NCBI RefSeq assembly: GCF_002894645.1
Contig: NZ_NCQY01000025.1
Coordinates: 29,996 to 93,995 of the forward strand
Direction of reading: 5' to 3'
DNA length: 64,000 bases
Source of the DNA: Salinibacter altiplanensis
GTDB lineage: Bacteria; Bacteroidota; Rhodothermia; Rhodothermales; Salinibacteraceae
The translations under genes and the position numbers were made by a program. Positions 1-7,820 of this stretch are shown here, piece after piece; the first letter of the stretch is position 1, and the number at the start of each line of letters is the position of its first letter. The notes under the pieces are model-generated. The model saw nothing but the letters and a program-made list of their open reading frames with translations, had not been told where the DNA came from and searched no databases.

Positions 1-45
1 GGGCCCTCGTCGCGTCCTGAGGCCCGTGTCCTGCCGGATGCACCC

Positions 46-1236
46 CTATTCCTGCGCGTGCTCGTGGCCGTAGCGCCACGCCAGGTACGCCATGAACCCT
101 GTACTCGTGCGGAGGGCCTCCTCGTCCGGGTCAAACCGGGACGTGTGGAGGCCGTGCTCGCTGCCCACCCCGAGTTGGTAGAAGGTGCCCGGGCACTCGC
201 GTAGGACGTACGCAAAGTCCTCGCCCGCAAACCACCGATCCGCCTCCACAGTGCGCTCCGGCCCTACGTATTCGCGGGCCGCCTCCTGGACCAGTGTCGT
301 CGGCGCCTCGTGGTTGTGGAGGGCCGGGTACCCCTCCCGCACTTCCACCTCGGCGGTCGCCCCGTGCGCCTCGGCGGTCCGGTGCACGAGCCGCCGGAAC
401 AGGTCATGGGCCCGGAAGCGCCACTCCTCGTCCATCGCCCGGAAGGTGCCCTCCAGCCGGGCCGTCTCGGGAATCACGTTCGTGGCCCCGTCCGCCACCA
501 GGCGCCCGATGGTGAGGACCGACGGCACGCCCGGCGGGCACCGGCGACTGATGAGCGACTGAAGCGCCCCGACAATTTCACTGGCGACGTAGGTCGCATC
601 CACTGCCTCGTGCGGGGTTGCCGCGTGTCCGCCCTCGCCGTTCACCGTCACGTACACCTCGTCGGCAGAGGCCATGAACCCGCCGGCTCGTACGCCGAGG
701 GTGCCGGGCGGAAGATCCGGCTTCACATGCTGGCCGAAGGCGGCCTCCGGGGCCGGCGTGTCGTCCGTTGCGTCGAGCACGCCCTCCTCGATCATGAATT
801 TGGCCCCGCCCGGAATTCGTTCCTCGTGGGGCTGAAAGCAGAACCGCACCTGCCCGTGCACCTCGTCGGGGCAGCGGGCCAGAATCATGGCCGTGCCGAG
901 GAGCGACGACGTGTGAAGGTCGTGCCCGCAGGCATGCATCACGCCCTCGTGCTCCGAAGCAAAGTCGAGCCCCGTCTCTTCCTGAATGGGGAGCGCATCC
1001 ATGTCTGCCCGGAGCAGCAGGGTCGGGCCGGGCTTGCCCCCGTCCAGGGTGCCCACCACGCCCGTGTCGTACACCCCAGTGCGCACATCGAGGCCGAGGG
1101 CCGTCAGCCGCTCCGCCACGCGTCGCGCGGTCTCGTGCTCCTCCCCCGACAACTCCGGCCGGCGGTGCAGCGTGCGACGCAGCGCCACGACCTCCGCGTG
1201 CACGTCGGCGGCGGCAGACTTGATGGAATCGAGCAT
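46..1236 (-). CDS. M20 family amidohydrolase (hippurate hydrolase/aminoacylase-like)
   Basis: Cytoplasmic metal-dependent hydrolase of the M20/IAA-amino-acid-hydrolase group, which cleaves N-acyl or amide-linked amino acids; the substrate cannot be told from sequence. The 396-residue length is normal for the family. The metal-ligand signatures are visible: DMDALPIQEETG near residue 80, HACGHDLHTSS near 105, a PHEERIPGGAKFM block near 140, and GEDFAYVL near the C-terminus. The small dimerisation insert typical of M20 lies in the middle. An in-frame upstream extension to 1299 reads as non-conserved sequence, so I chose the ATG at 1236 (MLDSIKSAA), where family-like sequence begins. It is divergent from the transporter at 1438, which may share the roughly 200-bp spacer. 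A link between hydrolase and amino acid uptake is plausible but is inference. Confidence 0.9.
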   Translation of the reverse strand: MLDSIKSAAADVHAEVVALRRTLHRRPELSGEEHETARRVAERLTALGLDVRTGVYDTGVVGTLDGGKPGPTLLLRADMDALPIQEETGLDFASEHEGVMHACGHDLHTSSLLGTAMILARCPDEVHGQVRFCFQPHEERIPGGAKFMIEEGVLDATDDTPAPEAAFGQHVKPDLPPGTLGVRAGGFMASADEVYVTVNGEGGHAATPHEAVDATYVASEIVGALQSLISRRCPPGVPSVLTIGRLVADGATNVIPETARLEGTFRAMDEEWRFRAHDLFRRLVHRTAEAHGATAEVEVREGYPALHNHEAPTTLVQEAAREYVGPERTVEADRWFAGEDFAYVLRECPGTFYQLGVGSEHGLHTSRFDPDEEALRTSTGFMAYLAWRYGHEHAQE

Positions 1237-1437
1237 CGGGCGGGCAGAGCGATGGTCAGTCAAAAAACATGCGCTGTCGATCCACGACGTACTCCGCAAC
1301 CCACACCTCTCTGGAAAGATTCCCGCCCGGGGGTCGCTCAGGCGTCCTTCCCCCGGGTCCCAACCGCCGTTCGAAATTTCGGTTCGTTGTTCCTACCTTA
1401 GGTCTGCTCACGGTCTGTACACAGCAACACCGCGTCG

Positions 1438-2895
1438 ATGCCCGACCAAGACGTTGAGCTCTCACGCGCCCAATGGGGATCACGCTTCGGGTTTTTGATG
1501 GCGATGCTCGGGGCCATGGTGGGGGCCGGCAACATCTGGCGGTTTCCCTACGTCACCGGCGAGAATGGAGGCGGGGCCTTTCTCCTCGCGTACTTCGTGC
1601 TCCTGCTCGTGCTGGCCATTCCCGGCCTCATCGCCGAAGTTGCGTTTGGGCGCTACGCGGGGAAGGGGGTGATGGGGGCCTTCCAAACGGTGGCCTCGTC
1701 GCGGGCCACACTGGGACTGGGCGTGGTGGTGCTGATCGTGAACGTCGCCCTGATGTCGTACTACGCACCGGTCGTGGGGTGGACGCTCTACTATGCCGTG
1801 CACTCCCTGCTGTTCACGTTCACGTCGGCGGGCTTCGCGCCGGAGGCGTTTTGGGAAGGCTTCCGTGCGAGCGGCGTCCTGTCGATCGGCAGCCACACGG
1901 CCGTGATGGCCCTGGTCGCGGCCATTCTGTACCTTGGCATCCGGCGGGGGGTGGAGCGGCTCGTCATCTACGCGGTGCCGGGGCTCGTGCTCGCCCTCGT
2001 CGCAATCATGATCCGGGCCCTCACGCTGCCCGGGGCGGCCGAGGGCCTCGCGTTCACCTTTGGCATCGAGTGGAGCAAGCTCGGACTGGGCCAGACCTGG
2101 ATCACGGCCCTCGGACAGGTGCTCTTCTCCACCGGCCTCGGGTGGGGCATCGCCCTCACGGTCGGCAGCTACCTGCCGGACTACGATGACATCCCGATCG
2201 GCGGGGGCGTCTTTACGGTCATCGGGAACTCGAGCATCGGCATCCTGGCGGCCTTCGCCATCTTCCCGATCGTCTTTGCGTTCGACCTGAACCCGGAGTC
2301 GGGGGCCAGCCTGACCTTCGTGTCGCTGCCACAGGTCTTTCCGCAGATGGCGGGCGGCGCGCTGTGGGCCATCCTGTTCTTCGTCGGCTTCTTCCTGGCC
2401 GCATTTACCTCCGCCATCCTCATCACGGAGGTGAGTGTGACGACCCTCAGCGAGGAGCTGACCGCGAGCCGCGAGCAGACGGTAATCGGGGTATGCGGCG
2501 TCGTGTGGCTCCTGGGACTCGCAAGTGCGTACTCCCCCGGCGTGCTCAACTTCCTCGACTTCGTGTTTGGCAACTTCGGCCTGCCCCTCTCTACGCTCGC
2601 CATCATCGGCGCCATCGGCTGGTCGATGGGCCACCGCGGCCCCGAGAAGCTTCGGGTGCTGGAGATTAATCGCAACGCCGGACTGTACGTGGGATCGATC
2701 TGGACCCCCGTCGTGCAGTACGTAATCCCACTCGTGATGCTCTTGATCGTCGCGAACTACGCCTGGGCCAACTTCGGCACGCCAGAGATGATCGGGGGCG
2801 TCGCCGTCTTCCTTGGAATTCCCGTCCTCGGCTACGCGCTAATGGCGTACCTGGAGGACCGCCCCGCTTCTCTCTCACGCGAACGCACTCGATAG
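1438..2895 (+). CDS. Sodium-dependent transporter, neurotransmitter:sodium symporter (NSS) family
   Basis: Inner-membrane Na+-coupled symporter of the NSS/SNF (LeuT-like) family, probably importing an amino acid. The 485-residue protein is almost entirely hydrophobic, with about 12 membrane segments. The TM1 signature GAMVGAGNIWRFPYV (residues 26-40) carries the glycine and asparagine residues that form the Na+ and substrate sites in LeuT. The central part matches the family's TM6-8 region (for example SGASLTFVSLP). The ATG at 1438 starts directly before the conserved SRAQWGSRFGF stretch. A short membrane protein starts 3 bases after the stop, so the two are almost certainly cotranscribed. 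The substrate is not deducible. Confidence 0.93.
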   Translation: MPDQDVELSRAQWGSRFGFLMAMLGAMVGAGNIWRFPYVTGENGGGAFLLAYFVLLLVLAIPGLIAEVAFGRYAGKGVMGAFQTVASSRATLGLGVVVLIVNVALMSYYAPVVGWTLYYAVHSLLFTFTSAGFAPEAFWEGFRASGVLSIGSHTAVMALVAAILYLGIRRGVERLVIYAVPGLVLALVAIMIRALTLPGAAEGLAFTFGIEWSKLGLGQTWITALGQVLFSTGLGWGIALTVGSYLPDYDDIPIGGGVFTVIGNSSIGILAAFAIFPIVFAFDLNPESGASLTFVSLPQVFPQMAGGALWAILFFVGFFLAAFTSAILITEVSVTTLSEELTASREQTVIGVCGVVWLLGLASAYSPGVLNFLDFVFGNFGLPLSTLAIIGAIGWSMGHRGPEKLRVLEINRNAGLYVGSIWTPVVQYVIPLVMLLIVANYAWANFGTPEMIGGVAVFLGIPVLGYALMAYLEDRPASLSRERTR

Positions 2896-2898
2896 CCC

Positions 2899-3225
2899 AT
2901 GCTCGGACTGCCCTGGGACGTGTGGGCCACGATGCTCTTTTGCGTCTTGGCCTTCTTCGGCGTATCGATCTTGACGCTCGTCTACACGCTCCGCCAGGAG
3001 GAACGAAAGATGAGCCTGCTCGAAAGTGAGCGTGCCCTCGACACGTACTCTCCCCGTGCCCTGCGCGACCTGAAAGACTGGATCGAAACCCACCCGGAGC
3101 CGACACATCCGGACGTGGACGCGGCCCGGTCGGCCCACGACGACTGCGTCGACACCCTCCGGGCCACGGATCAACACTTCTACGCGTGGTCACGGGCCGA
3201 GGTCGATCGTCTCGACACGATCTAG
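2899..3225 (+). CDS. Small single-pass membrane protein, probable partner of the NSS transporter
   Basis: 108 residues. One strong membrane segment lies at about residues 9-30 (MLFCVLAFFGVSILTLVYTL), followed by a basic junction (RQEERK) and an acidic soluble tail to the C-terminus. The gene starts 3 bases after the NSS stop codon. NSS transporters of the MetP type are known to need a small one-TM subunit (MetS), and topology and position fit that role here. The protein is longer than typical MetS peptides, and I cannot claim sequence homology beyond the topology. The tail ends in a predicted helical region (WSRAEVDRLDTI). Role as a transporter subunit is inference. Confidence 0.75.
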   Translation: MLGLPWDVWATMLFCVLAFFGVSILTLVYTLRQEERKMSLLESERALDTYSPRALRDLKDWIETHPEPTHPDVDAARSAHDDCVDTLRATDQHFYAWSRAEVDRLDTI

Positions 3226-3324
3226 AGGCGCGCGGCGACACAAGGCGGGGTCCGCTCGCCGGGCGGTGCGGCTTCTAAAGACGGAGAGTCCGCACTGCAC
3301 GCAGCGTGGATGAGTGCCACGGGG

Positions 3325-4182
3325 CTAGGAGTTCAGCATCTTGCTAACTTCCGGGGCGGTCTCCGTCGAGAGGTCGTCCGGGGCAGCGGCGGCCCGGTCC
3401 GTCTCTGAGGCGGCCTCCTCAGACGCCGCCTGAAGCCGTGCCGTCAGCTCGTCGGTGGCGTTGGCGTAGTCGAGCGCCCCCCGAGAACGGGGCTCGTGGT
3501 CGAACACCGTCGTCGCCCCGTCTCGCGTCTTCGCCAGCGACGTGCTGGTGCGAATGATGGCATCCATCACCGCCTCCCCGTATTTCTTCCGAATGTACTC
3601 GCGGTAGGTCTTGTGTATCCGCTTCCGCGCGTCGACCTGCGTAAACAGAAACTGCCGGGTGTCGAGGCGCGGGTTCAACTTGTTCTCGACGAGCTCCGTG
3701 GTCTGGTAGGTCTGCTCTCCCCCCACCACAGACTGATACTCCGGCAGCACGGGGATCAACACGTGCTGGCTCGCGACGAGCGCGTTGAGGCTGTAGACCG
3801 TCACGGCGGCGGCTGTATCGAAGAGCAACAGGTCGTACTCCAGGTCAAGCCGCCGAAGGGCCTCCCGCACCCACAAGACATCGGTCGGCTTGTTGAGGTC
3901 CCGCATGCGGCGGGTCAGGGTGCTGGAGGACGGGATGAGATCAAACCCCGCGGTCTCCTGGATCGGAATGCGTGCCGGGTCCGCGTCGGCCGCAAAGAAG
4001 GCCGCCACCGACTGCTCGGAGGGCGGCTCCTCAATGCCCATCGTGTGCGTGAGAAAGCCCTGCGGGTCGAGGTCGATGACGAGCGTCCGCCAGCCCGACA
4101 GCCCCAGCGCCGCCGCGACGTGGATGGTCGTGGTGGTCTTTCCGGTGCCCCCCTTGTGGTTGCAGACTGACAGGACGGTCAT
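3325..4182 (-). CDS. ParA family ATPase (orphan)
   Basis: Deviant Walker-A ATPase of the ParA/Soj/MinD superfamily, which positions DNA or protein complexes by ATP-dependent surface binding. Residues 8-18 are CNHKGGTGKTT, the KGGTGKTT Walker A with the signature lysine. Residues 35-44 are LVIDLDPQGF (switch I type), and LLLFDTAAAV near 120 matches the Walker B region. The C-terminal 50 residues are Ala/Glu/Asp-rich and look disordered. No parB-like gene or parS repeat lies beside it, so this is probably not the main chromosome partition ParA. It more likely positions another cargo, or its partner lies elsewhere. The ATG at 4182 gives a family-like N-terminus. Confidence 0.9.
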   Translation of the reverse strand: MTVLSVCNHKGGTGKTTTTIHVAAALGLSGWRTLVIDLDPQGFLTHTMGIEEPPSEQSVAAFFAADADPARIPIQETAGFDLIPSSSTLTRRMRDLNKPTDVLWVREALRRLDLEYDLLLFDTAAAVTVYSLNALVASQHVLIPVLPEYQSVVGGEQTYQTTELVENKLNPRLDTRQFLFTQVDARKRIHKTYREYIRKKYGEAVMDAIIRTSTSLAKTRDGATTVFDHEPRSRGALDYANATDELTARLQAASEEAASETDRAAAAPDDLSTETAPEVSKMLNS

Positions 4183-4348
4183 AACACAGACAGCCGGTGG
4201 AAGTAGAGGAGAGAAAACTAGGCGCTTTCCGGACCGGTGTCAACCGTGACGCAGGACCCCGCTCGGCTTTGTGAGAGAGGGAGGTAACTTTCGCGCCCCT
4301 CTCACGTTTCTTCGGTGCACTTTCTCCGGCGAGGTCGCAGCGCATCCG

Positions 4349-4963
4349 ATGAATCCACTTCTGCAACTGTCCTGCCCACTCCTTCTCGCCTCCCAGTCGC
4401 CACGTCGCCGCGCCCTCCTGGATCGCATCGACGTTCCCTTCGAGGCCGAGGGAAGCCCCGCGGACGAGACGCTGGAAACGCCCGGAACGCCCGCCGAGGC
4501 GGTCCGAACGCTGGCCCGCCGAAAGGCGCATCCGGTGGCCGCCGACCGCCCCTCGGCCCTTGTTCTCGCCGCCGACACGGTGGTCGCCCACGACGGAGAC
4601 ATTCTCCAGAAGCCCGACGACTCCCCGCACGCCCGGGCCATGCTGCACCGCCTCCAAGACACGGCCCACACCGTCCACACGGGCCTCGCCCTCATGCACG
4701 CAGCGTCGGAGCGGACGGCGACCGCGGTGGAGAGCACCGGCGTGGCGCTTGGGCCCCTCTCGGACACAGAGATCCAGGCCTACGTCGCCTCCGGATCGCC
4801 CCTGGACAAGGCCGGGGGCTACGGCATTCAGGACCACACGGCCCCGTTCTTCGTCGAGGGCATCGAGGGCGACTACTACAACGTCGTCGGCCTTCCCCTC
4901 CATCGGCTCTACTGCATGCTGCACGAGTCCTTCGCGGACCTCCTGCAGTCCCCGTCCGCCTAG
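4349..4963 (+). CDS. maf: Maf family nucleotide pyrophosphatase
   Basis: Maf-like house-cleaning nucleoside triphosphate pyrophosphatase, which hydrolyses non-canonical or modified dTTP/UTP/CTP-type nucleotides. The 204-residue length is normal. Visible motifs: LLLASQSPRRRALLDRI at residues 11-27 (the S-x-SPRR loop), VLAADTVVAHDG near 70 with the catalytic aspartate, and DKAGGYGIQDHTAPFFVEG near 150 with the lysine and glutamine of the active site. The in-frame sequence upstream to 4271 is not family-like, so the ATG at 4349 (MNPLLQLSCP) is the best start. It lies divergent from parA. The functional subclass (YhdE or YceF) cannot be settled by eye. Confidence 0.93.
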   Translation: MNPLLQLSCPLLLASQSPRRRALLDRIDVPFEAEGSPADETLETPGTPAEAVRTLARRKAHPVAADRPSALVLAADTVVAHDGDILQKPDDSPHARAMLHRLQDTAHTVHTGLALMHAASERTATAVESTGVALGPLSDTEIQAYVASGSPLDKAGGYGIQDHTAPFFVEGIEGDYYNVVGLPLHRLYCMLHESFADLLQSPSA

Positions 4964-5070
4964 CGCTTCACGTCCCGTCAACTTTTTCCGCGGGCCGGCG
5001 TAGAAGAATCACTACAATGCCTCCCATCCCCGTTCATCGAGGGCCCTCAGTCCATGGGCCCACTGCCTCT

Positions 5071-5922
5071 ATGGTGGATTCGCCCCTGACGTCGTTGTCC
5101 CTCCGCGCCCTGCTCGTCCAGTGCCGGAGTGCCCCCCGGATGGAGGCGCAGGAGCAGACATGCTTCTTGGAGCGGACCCGCCTCCGTCCCGATCAGCTCC
5201 GGACCGTGAACGTTGCCCGGGGCGGCGACCCCGCCTCCGTCTCACTCGACGAGGTGGACGCCCTTCTGCTGGGCGGGGCCGGCAAGTACTCTGCGACCCA
5301 GACCTATCCCTGGACCGAAGGACTGAACGGCTTGATCCGCCGCGCCGCCGACCGGGCCCTCCCAACGCTCGGGTCGTGCTGGGGGCACCAGGTGCTGGCC
5401 CGCGCACTCGGCGGCCGCGTGGTCCACGACCCGGGCCACTCCGAGTTGGGCTGTGGATGGGTGGAGCTTACCGAAGCCGGGACCGTCGATTCTCTCTTTC
5501 GCCAGTTCTCGTCCCGTTTTCAGGCCAACATGGGCCACCACGATCGGGTGGTTGAGCTTCCTCCCGGCACTACGGAGCTTGCCCACAACGACCAGCCCCA
5601 CCAGGCCTTTCGCCTGAACGACGCGCCGATTTATGGCACGCAGTTCCACAGCGAGCTCGACGCGAAACGGGAGCGCGAACGGATTCTCGTGTACCGCGAG
5701 TACTACCAGTCGGCCCTTCCCGACGCGGAAACAGTGGAACATGTACTCGACTCCCTGGCGGACACCACAGAGGTGGACAACCTGCTTTACGACTTCCTCG
5801 TGACCTTCGTCGCTCGTCCCCATCCGTCGGTCGGCCCTGCCGCCCTTCTCCCTGGAGAGGCCCCGAAGCCCGCTCCTGCCGCCTCCACCGAGCGACGCCG
5901 GTCGTCCCCACGCCCGGCATGA
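5071..5922 (+). CDS. Type 1 glutamine amidotransferase (class I GATase domain protein)
   Basis: Stand-alone class I glutamine amidotransferase domain, related to the GMP-synthase GATase domain, which hydrolyses glutamine to deliver ammonia or acts on gamma-glutamyl compounds. The nucleophile elbow is LGSCWGHQ at about residue 95, and the His-Glu pair lies in GTQFHSELD at about residue 190, so the triad is complete. The C-terminal 30-40 residues are Pro/Ala/Arg-rich and look disordered. The reading frame is open much further upstream. I prefer the ATG at 5071, just before the LSLRALLVQC strand; the ATG at 5017 is the alternative and would add 18 residues. No synthetase partner is next to it. 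Confidence 0.85.
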   Translation: MVDSPLTSLSLRALLVQCRSAPRMEAQEQTCFLERTRLRPDQLRTVNVARGGDPASVSLDEVDALLLGGAGKYSATQTYPWTEGLNGLIRRAADRALPTLGSCWGHQVLARALGGRVVHDPGHSELGCGWVELTEAGTVDSLFRQFSSRFQANMGHHDRVVELPPGTTELAHNDQPHQAFRLNDAPIYGTQFHSELDAKRERERILVYREYYQSALPDAETVEHVLDSLADTTEVDNLLYDFLVTFVARPHPSVGPAALLPGEAPKPAPAASTERRRSSPRPA

Positions 5923-5929
5923 TGCCCCG

Positions 5930-6358
5930 TCACGTGCCCGGGTCATCGATGGTATAGGTCGCTTCGGCCCGGTCGCACGGCCCCCCGACTGGGGGATTGG
6001 GCTTCCGCACCGTCACCTCGACTCCCTCCAGGTCAGGGTAGGTCTCGAGCACCGTGTGGGCGATGCGGTACGCCAGCTTCTCAATCAGGTAGAAGTTGTT
6101 TTCCGTCACCAGCCGCCGGACGAACTCGTAGACCTGCTCGTAGTTGACCGTGCGGTCCAGGTCGTCGTGCAGGGCCGCGTCCTCAAAGTCAAGGCCCACC
6201 CTCACGTCGACCTCGTACCGGCCCCCAACGCGATGCTCTTCCTGCATCACGCCGTGGTGCCCGTAGAAGACGGCGTTGACGAGACGGACCGTGCCGGTGG
6301 TGGTGTGGTCCGAAGAGAGGGACGTCTCAGGTTTGATGTCGGGGGAAGAGTCAGCCAT
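5930..6358 (-). CDS. folB: Dihydroneopterin aldolase FolB
   Basis: Folate pathway enzyme converting 7,8-dihydroneopterin to 6-hydroxymethyl-dihydropterin and glycolaldehyde. The 142-residue length includes a 20-residue acidic N-terminal extension, common in halophilic proteins. Family signatures: LVNAVFYGHHGVMQEE (residues 26-41) with the pterin-binding glutamate, LIEKLAYRIA near 95 with the lysine, and VRKPNPPV near 117. The protein ends in the usual short strand. The gene converges on the amidotransferase and ends 7 bases from it. No other folate gene is in the window. Confidence 0.93.
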   Translation of the reverse strand: MADSSPDIKPETSLSSDHTTTGTVRLVNAVFYGHHGVMQEEHRVGGRYEVDVRVGLDFEDAALHDDLDRTVNYEQVYEFVRRLVTENNFYLIEKLAYRIAHTVLETYPDLEGVEVTVRKPNPPVGGPCDRAEATYTIDDPGT

Positions 6359-6621
6359 AGAGGGACGGATGCAGCGGGATGACGAAGGGTGCGGCGGGCC
6401 GCCTCGGACGCCGCTTGGGGAGTGGTTTCAAGCCGAGACGCCACGGACGACGGGTGCCCTCGCGTGCATCCGGCAGCGGCGCCACCGGATGAGTGAAGCA
6501 CCCATGCTGCCCGGGGCCGCGAACGGGGCCACGAAGTCGAAGCGCAGGAACGGGTGCGACCGAGAAGTCTCCGAGGGGGGATATAAGCAGTCGTTCAGAC
6601 AGCGCCTCAAGCCTCAACGTG

Positions 6622-7560
6622 CTACGCCAGCGGCTTGTCAAACGGCACCAGTTGGGGAATGGCAGCCAGTTCACGGAACGAGTGGGCGCGCTCAGCAATG
6701 TCGGTCCGAGTGAGGTCGAGCAGTTTGTCGGGACCGTAGCGCTGCACCACGAAGGAGGCAATCACACTTCCGTAGACCACCCCGCGGCGAAGGACCTCCT
6801 GATTGAAACCGCCGGACTGGTACAAGTGCCCGGCAAGCCCGCCCGCAAATGCGTCGCCCGCCCCTGTGGGGTCCTGGATGTCCTCCAGCGGGTACGCGGG
6901 TGCGCTGAAGACCGAGTGGTCGGTGAAGAGGAGTGCGCCGTGCTCGCCCTTCTTGATGATGAGCGTCTCAGGACCCATGTCGCGAATCTGTGACGCCGCC
7001 CGAACCAGATTCGGCTCGTCCGCCAGCTCACGGGCTTCGGCGTCGTTAATCACAAAGCAGTCGACCCGCGAGAGGGTCGTTCGGAGGCTGTCCGGCGTGT
7101 TCTCAATCCAGTAGTTCATTGTGTCGGCCATCACGAACCCCGGGTCGTCCACTTGGTCCAGCACGTCACGCTGGATGCCCGGCTCCAGATTGCCGAGGCA
7201 CACGATGTCACTGTCCAGGTAGCTCTCCGGAAGCTCCGGCTCGAACGAGGCGAGAACATTGAGCTGCGTGTCGAGCGTGTCCCGCTCGTTCATGTCGTAG
7301 TGATACTCGCCGTGCCAGAAGAACGTCTCTCCGTCTTCCTCGACCTCAAGGCCCTCGAGGTCCACCCCACCGTCGGCCAGCATCTGGCGGTATTCATCGG
7401 GGAAGTCGCCCCCCACGACGCCCACGAGGCGGACGTCGTCACAAAAATGGTGGGCGGCGAGTGTTAGGTAGGAGGCACTGCCCCCCAGCACGCGCTCGGC
7501 GGACCCAAACGGCGTGTCGATGGAGTCGAAGGCAACGGTCCCTACGGCAAGAATACTCAC
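6622..7560 (-). CDS. PfkB family carbohydrate kinase
   Basis: Sugar or nucleoside kinase of the ribokinase/PfkB superfamily. N-terminal substrate-side motif GGSASYLTLAAHHF lies at about residues 24-37. The ATP-site signature DPTGAGDAFAGGLAG is near residue 235 and contains the catalytic aspartate. The 312-residue length is typical. I chose the GTG at 7560 (VSILAVGTVAFDS): the family consensus begins there, and the sequence upstream to 7638 lacks family character. An AAGGA stretch sits about 12 bases upstream. The substrate is unknown; the close ADP-binding region and moderate acidity fit a cytoplasmic kinase of a halophile. Confidence 0.88.
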   Translation of the reverse strand: MSILAVGTVAFDSIDTPFGSAERVLGGSASYLTLAAHHFCDDVRLVGVVGGDFPDEYRQMLADGGVDLEGLEVEEDGETFFWHGEYHYDMNERDTLDTQLNVLASFEPELPESYLDSDIVCLGNLEPGIQRDVLDQVDDPGFVMADTMNYWIENTPDSLRTTLSRVDCFVINDAEARELADEPNLVRAASQIRDMGPETLIIKKGEHGALLFTDHSVFSAPAYPLEDIQDPTGAGDAFAGGLAGHLYQSGGFNQEVLRRGVVYGSVIASFVVQRYGPDKLLDLTRTDIAERAHSFRELAAIPQLVPFDKPLA

Positions 7561-7820
7561 GGGCGGTCGAAGTCCTTCTACGTAGTGTACGAACACGGCG
7601 AAATGTAAACACGCGGGTGCACACTCAACACGTCCCACGTGCGAATTCTCTATGACAAGGCGCTATGTGTTCCCCAGTTTTGAGTGGCTTGACCGGCACG
7701 GGCGAAACTCAAGATGAGTCTCACATCGACGTGATGCCGGGCTGGTTCCCTGCGGGTGTGAGGGAGGCGGAACGTTCGGCCAGAAGGTGTTGTCCCCTGT
7801 CGGGTTTGGGAATAGCCGGT

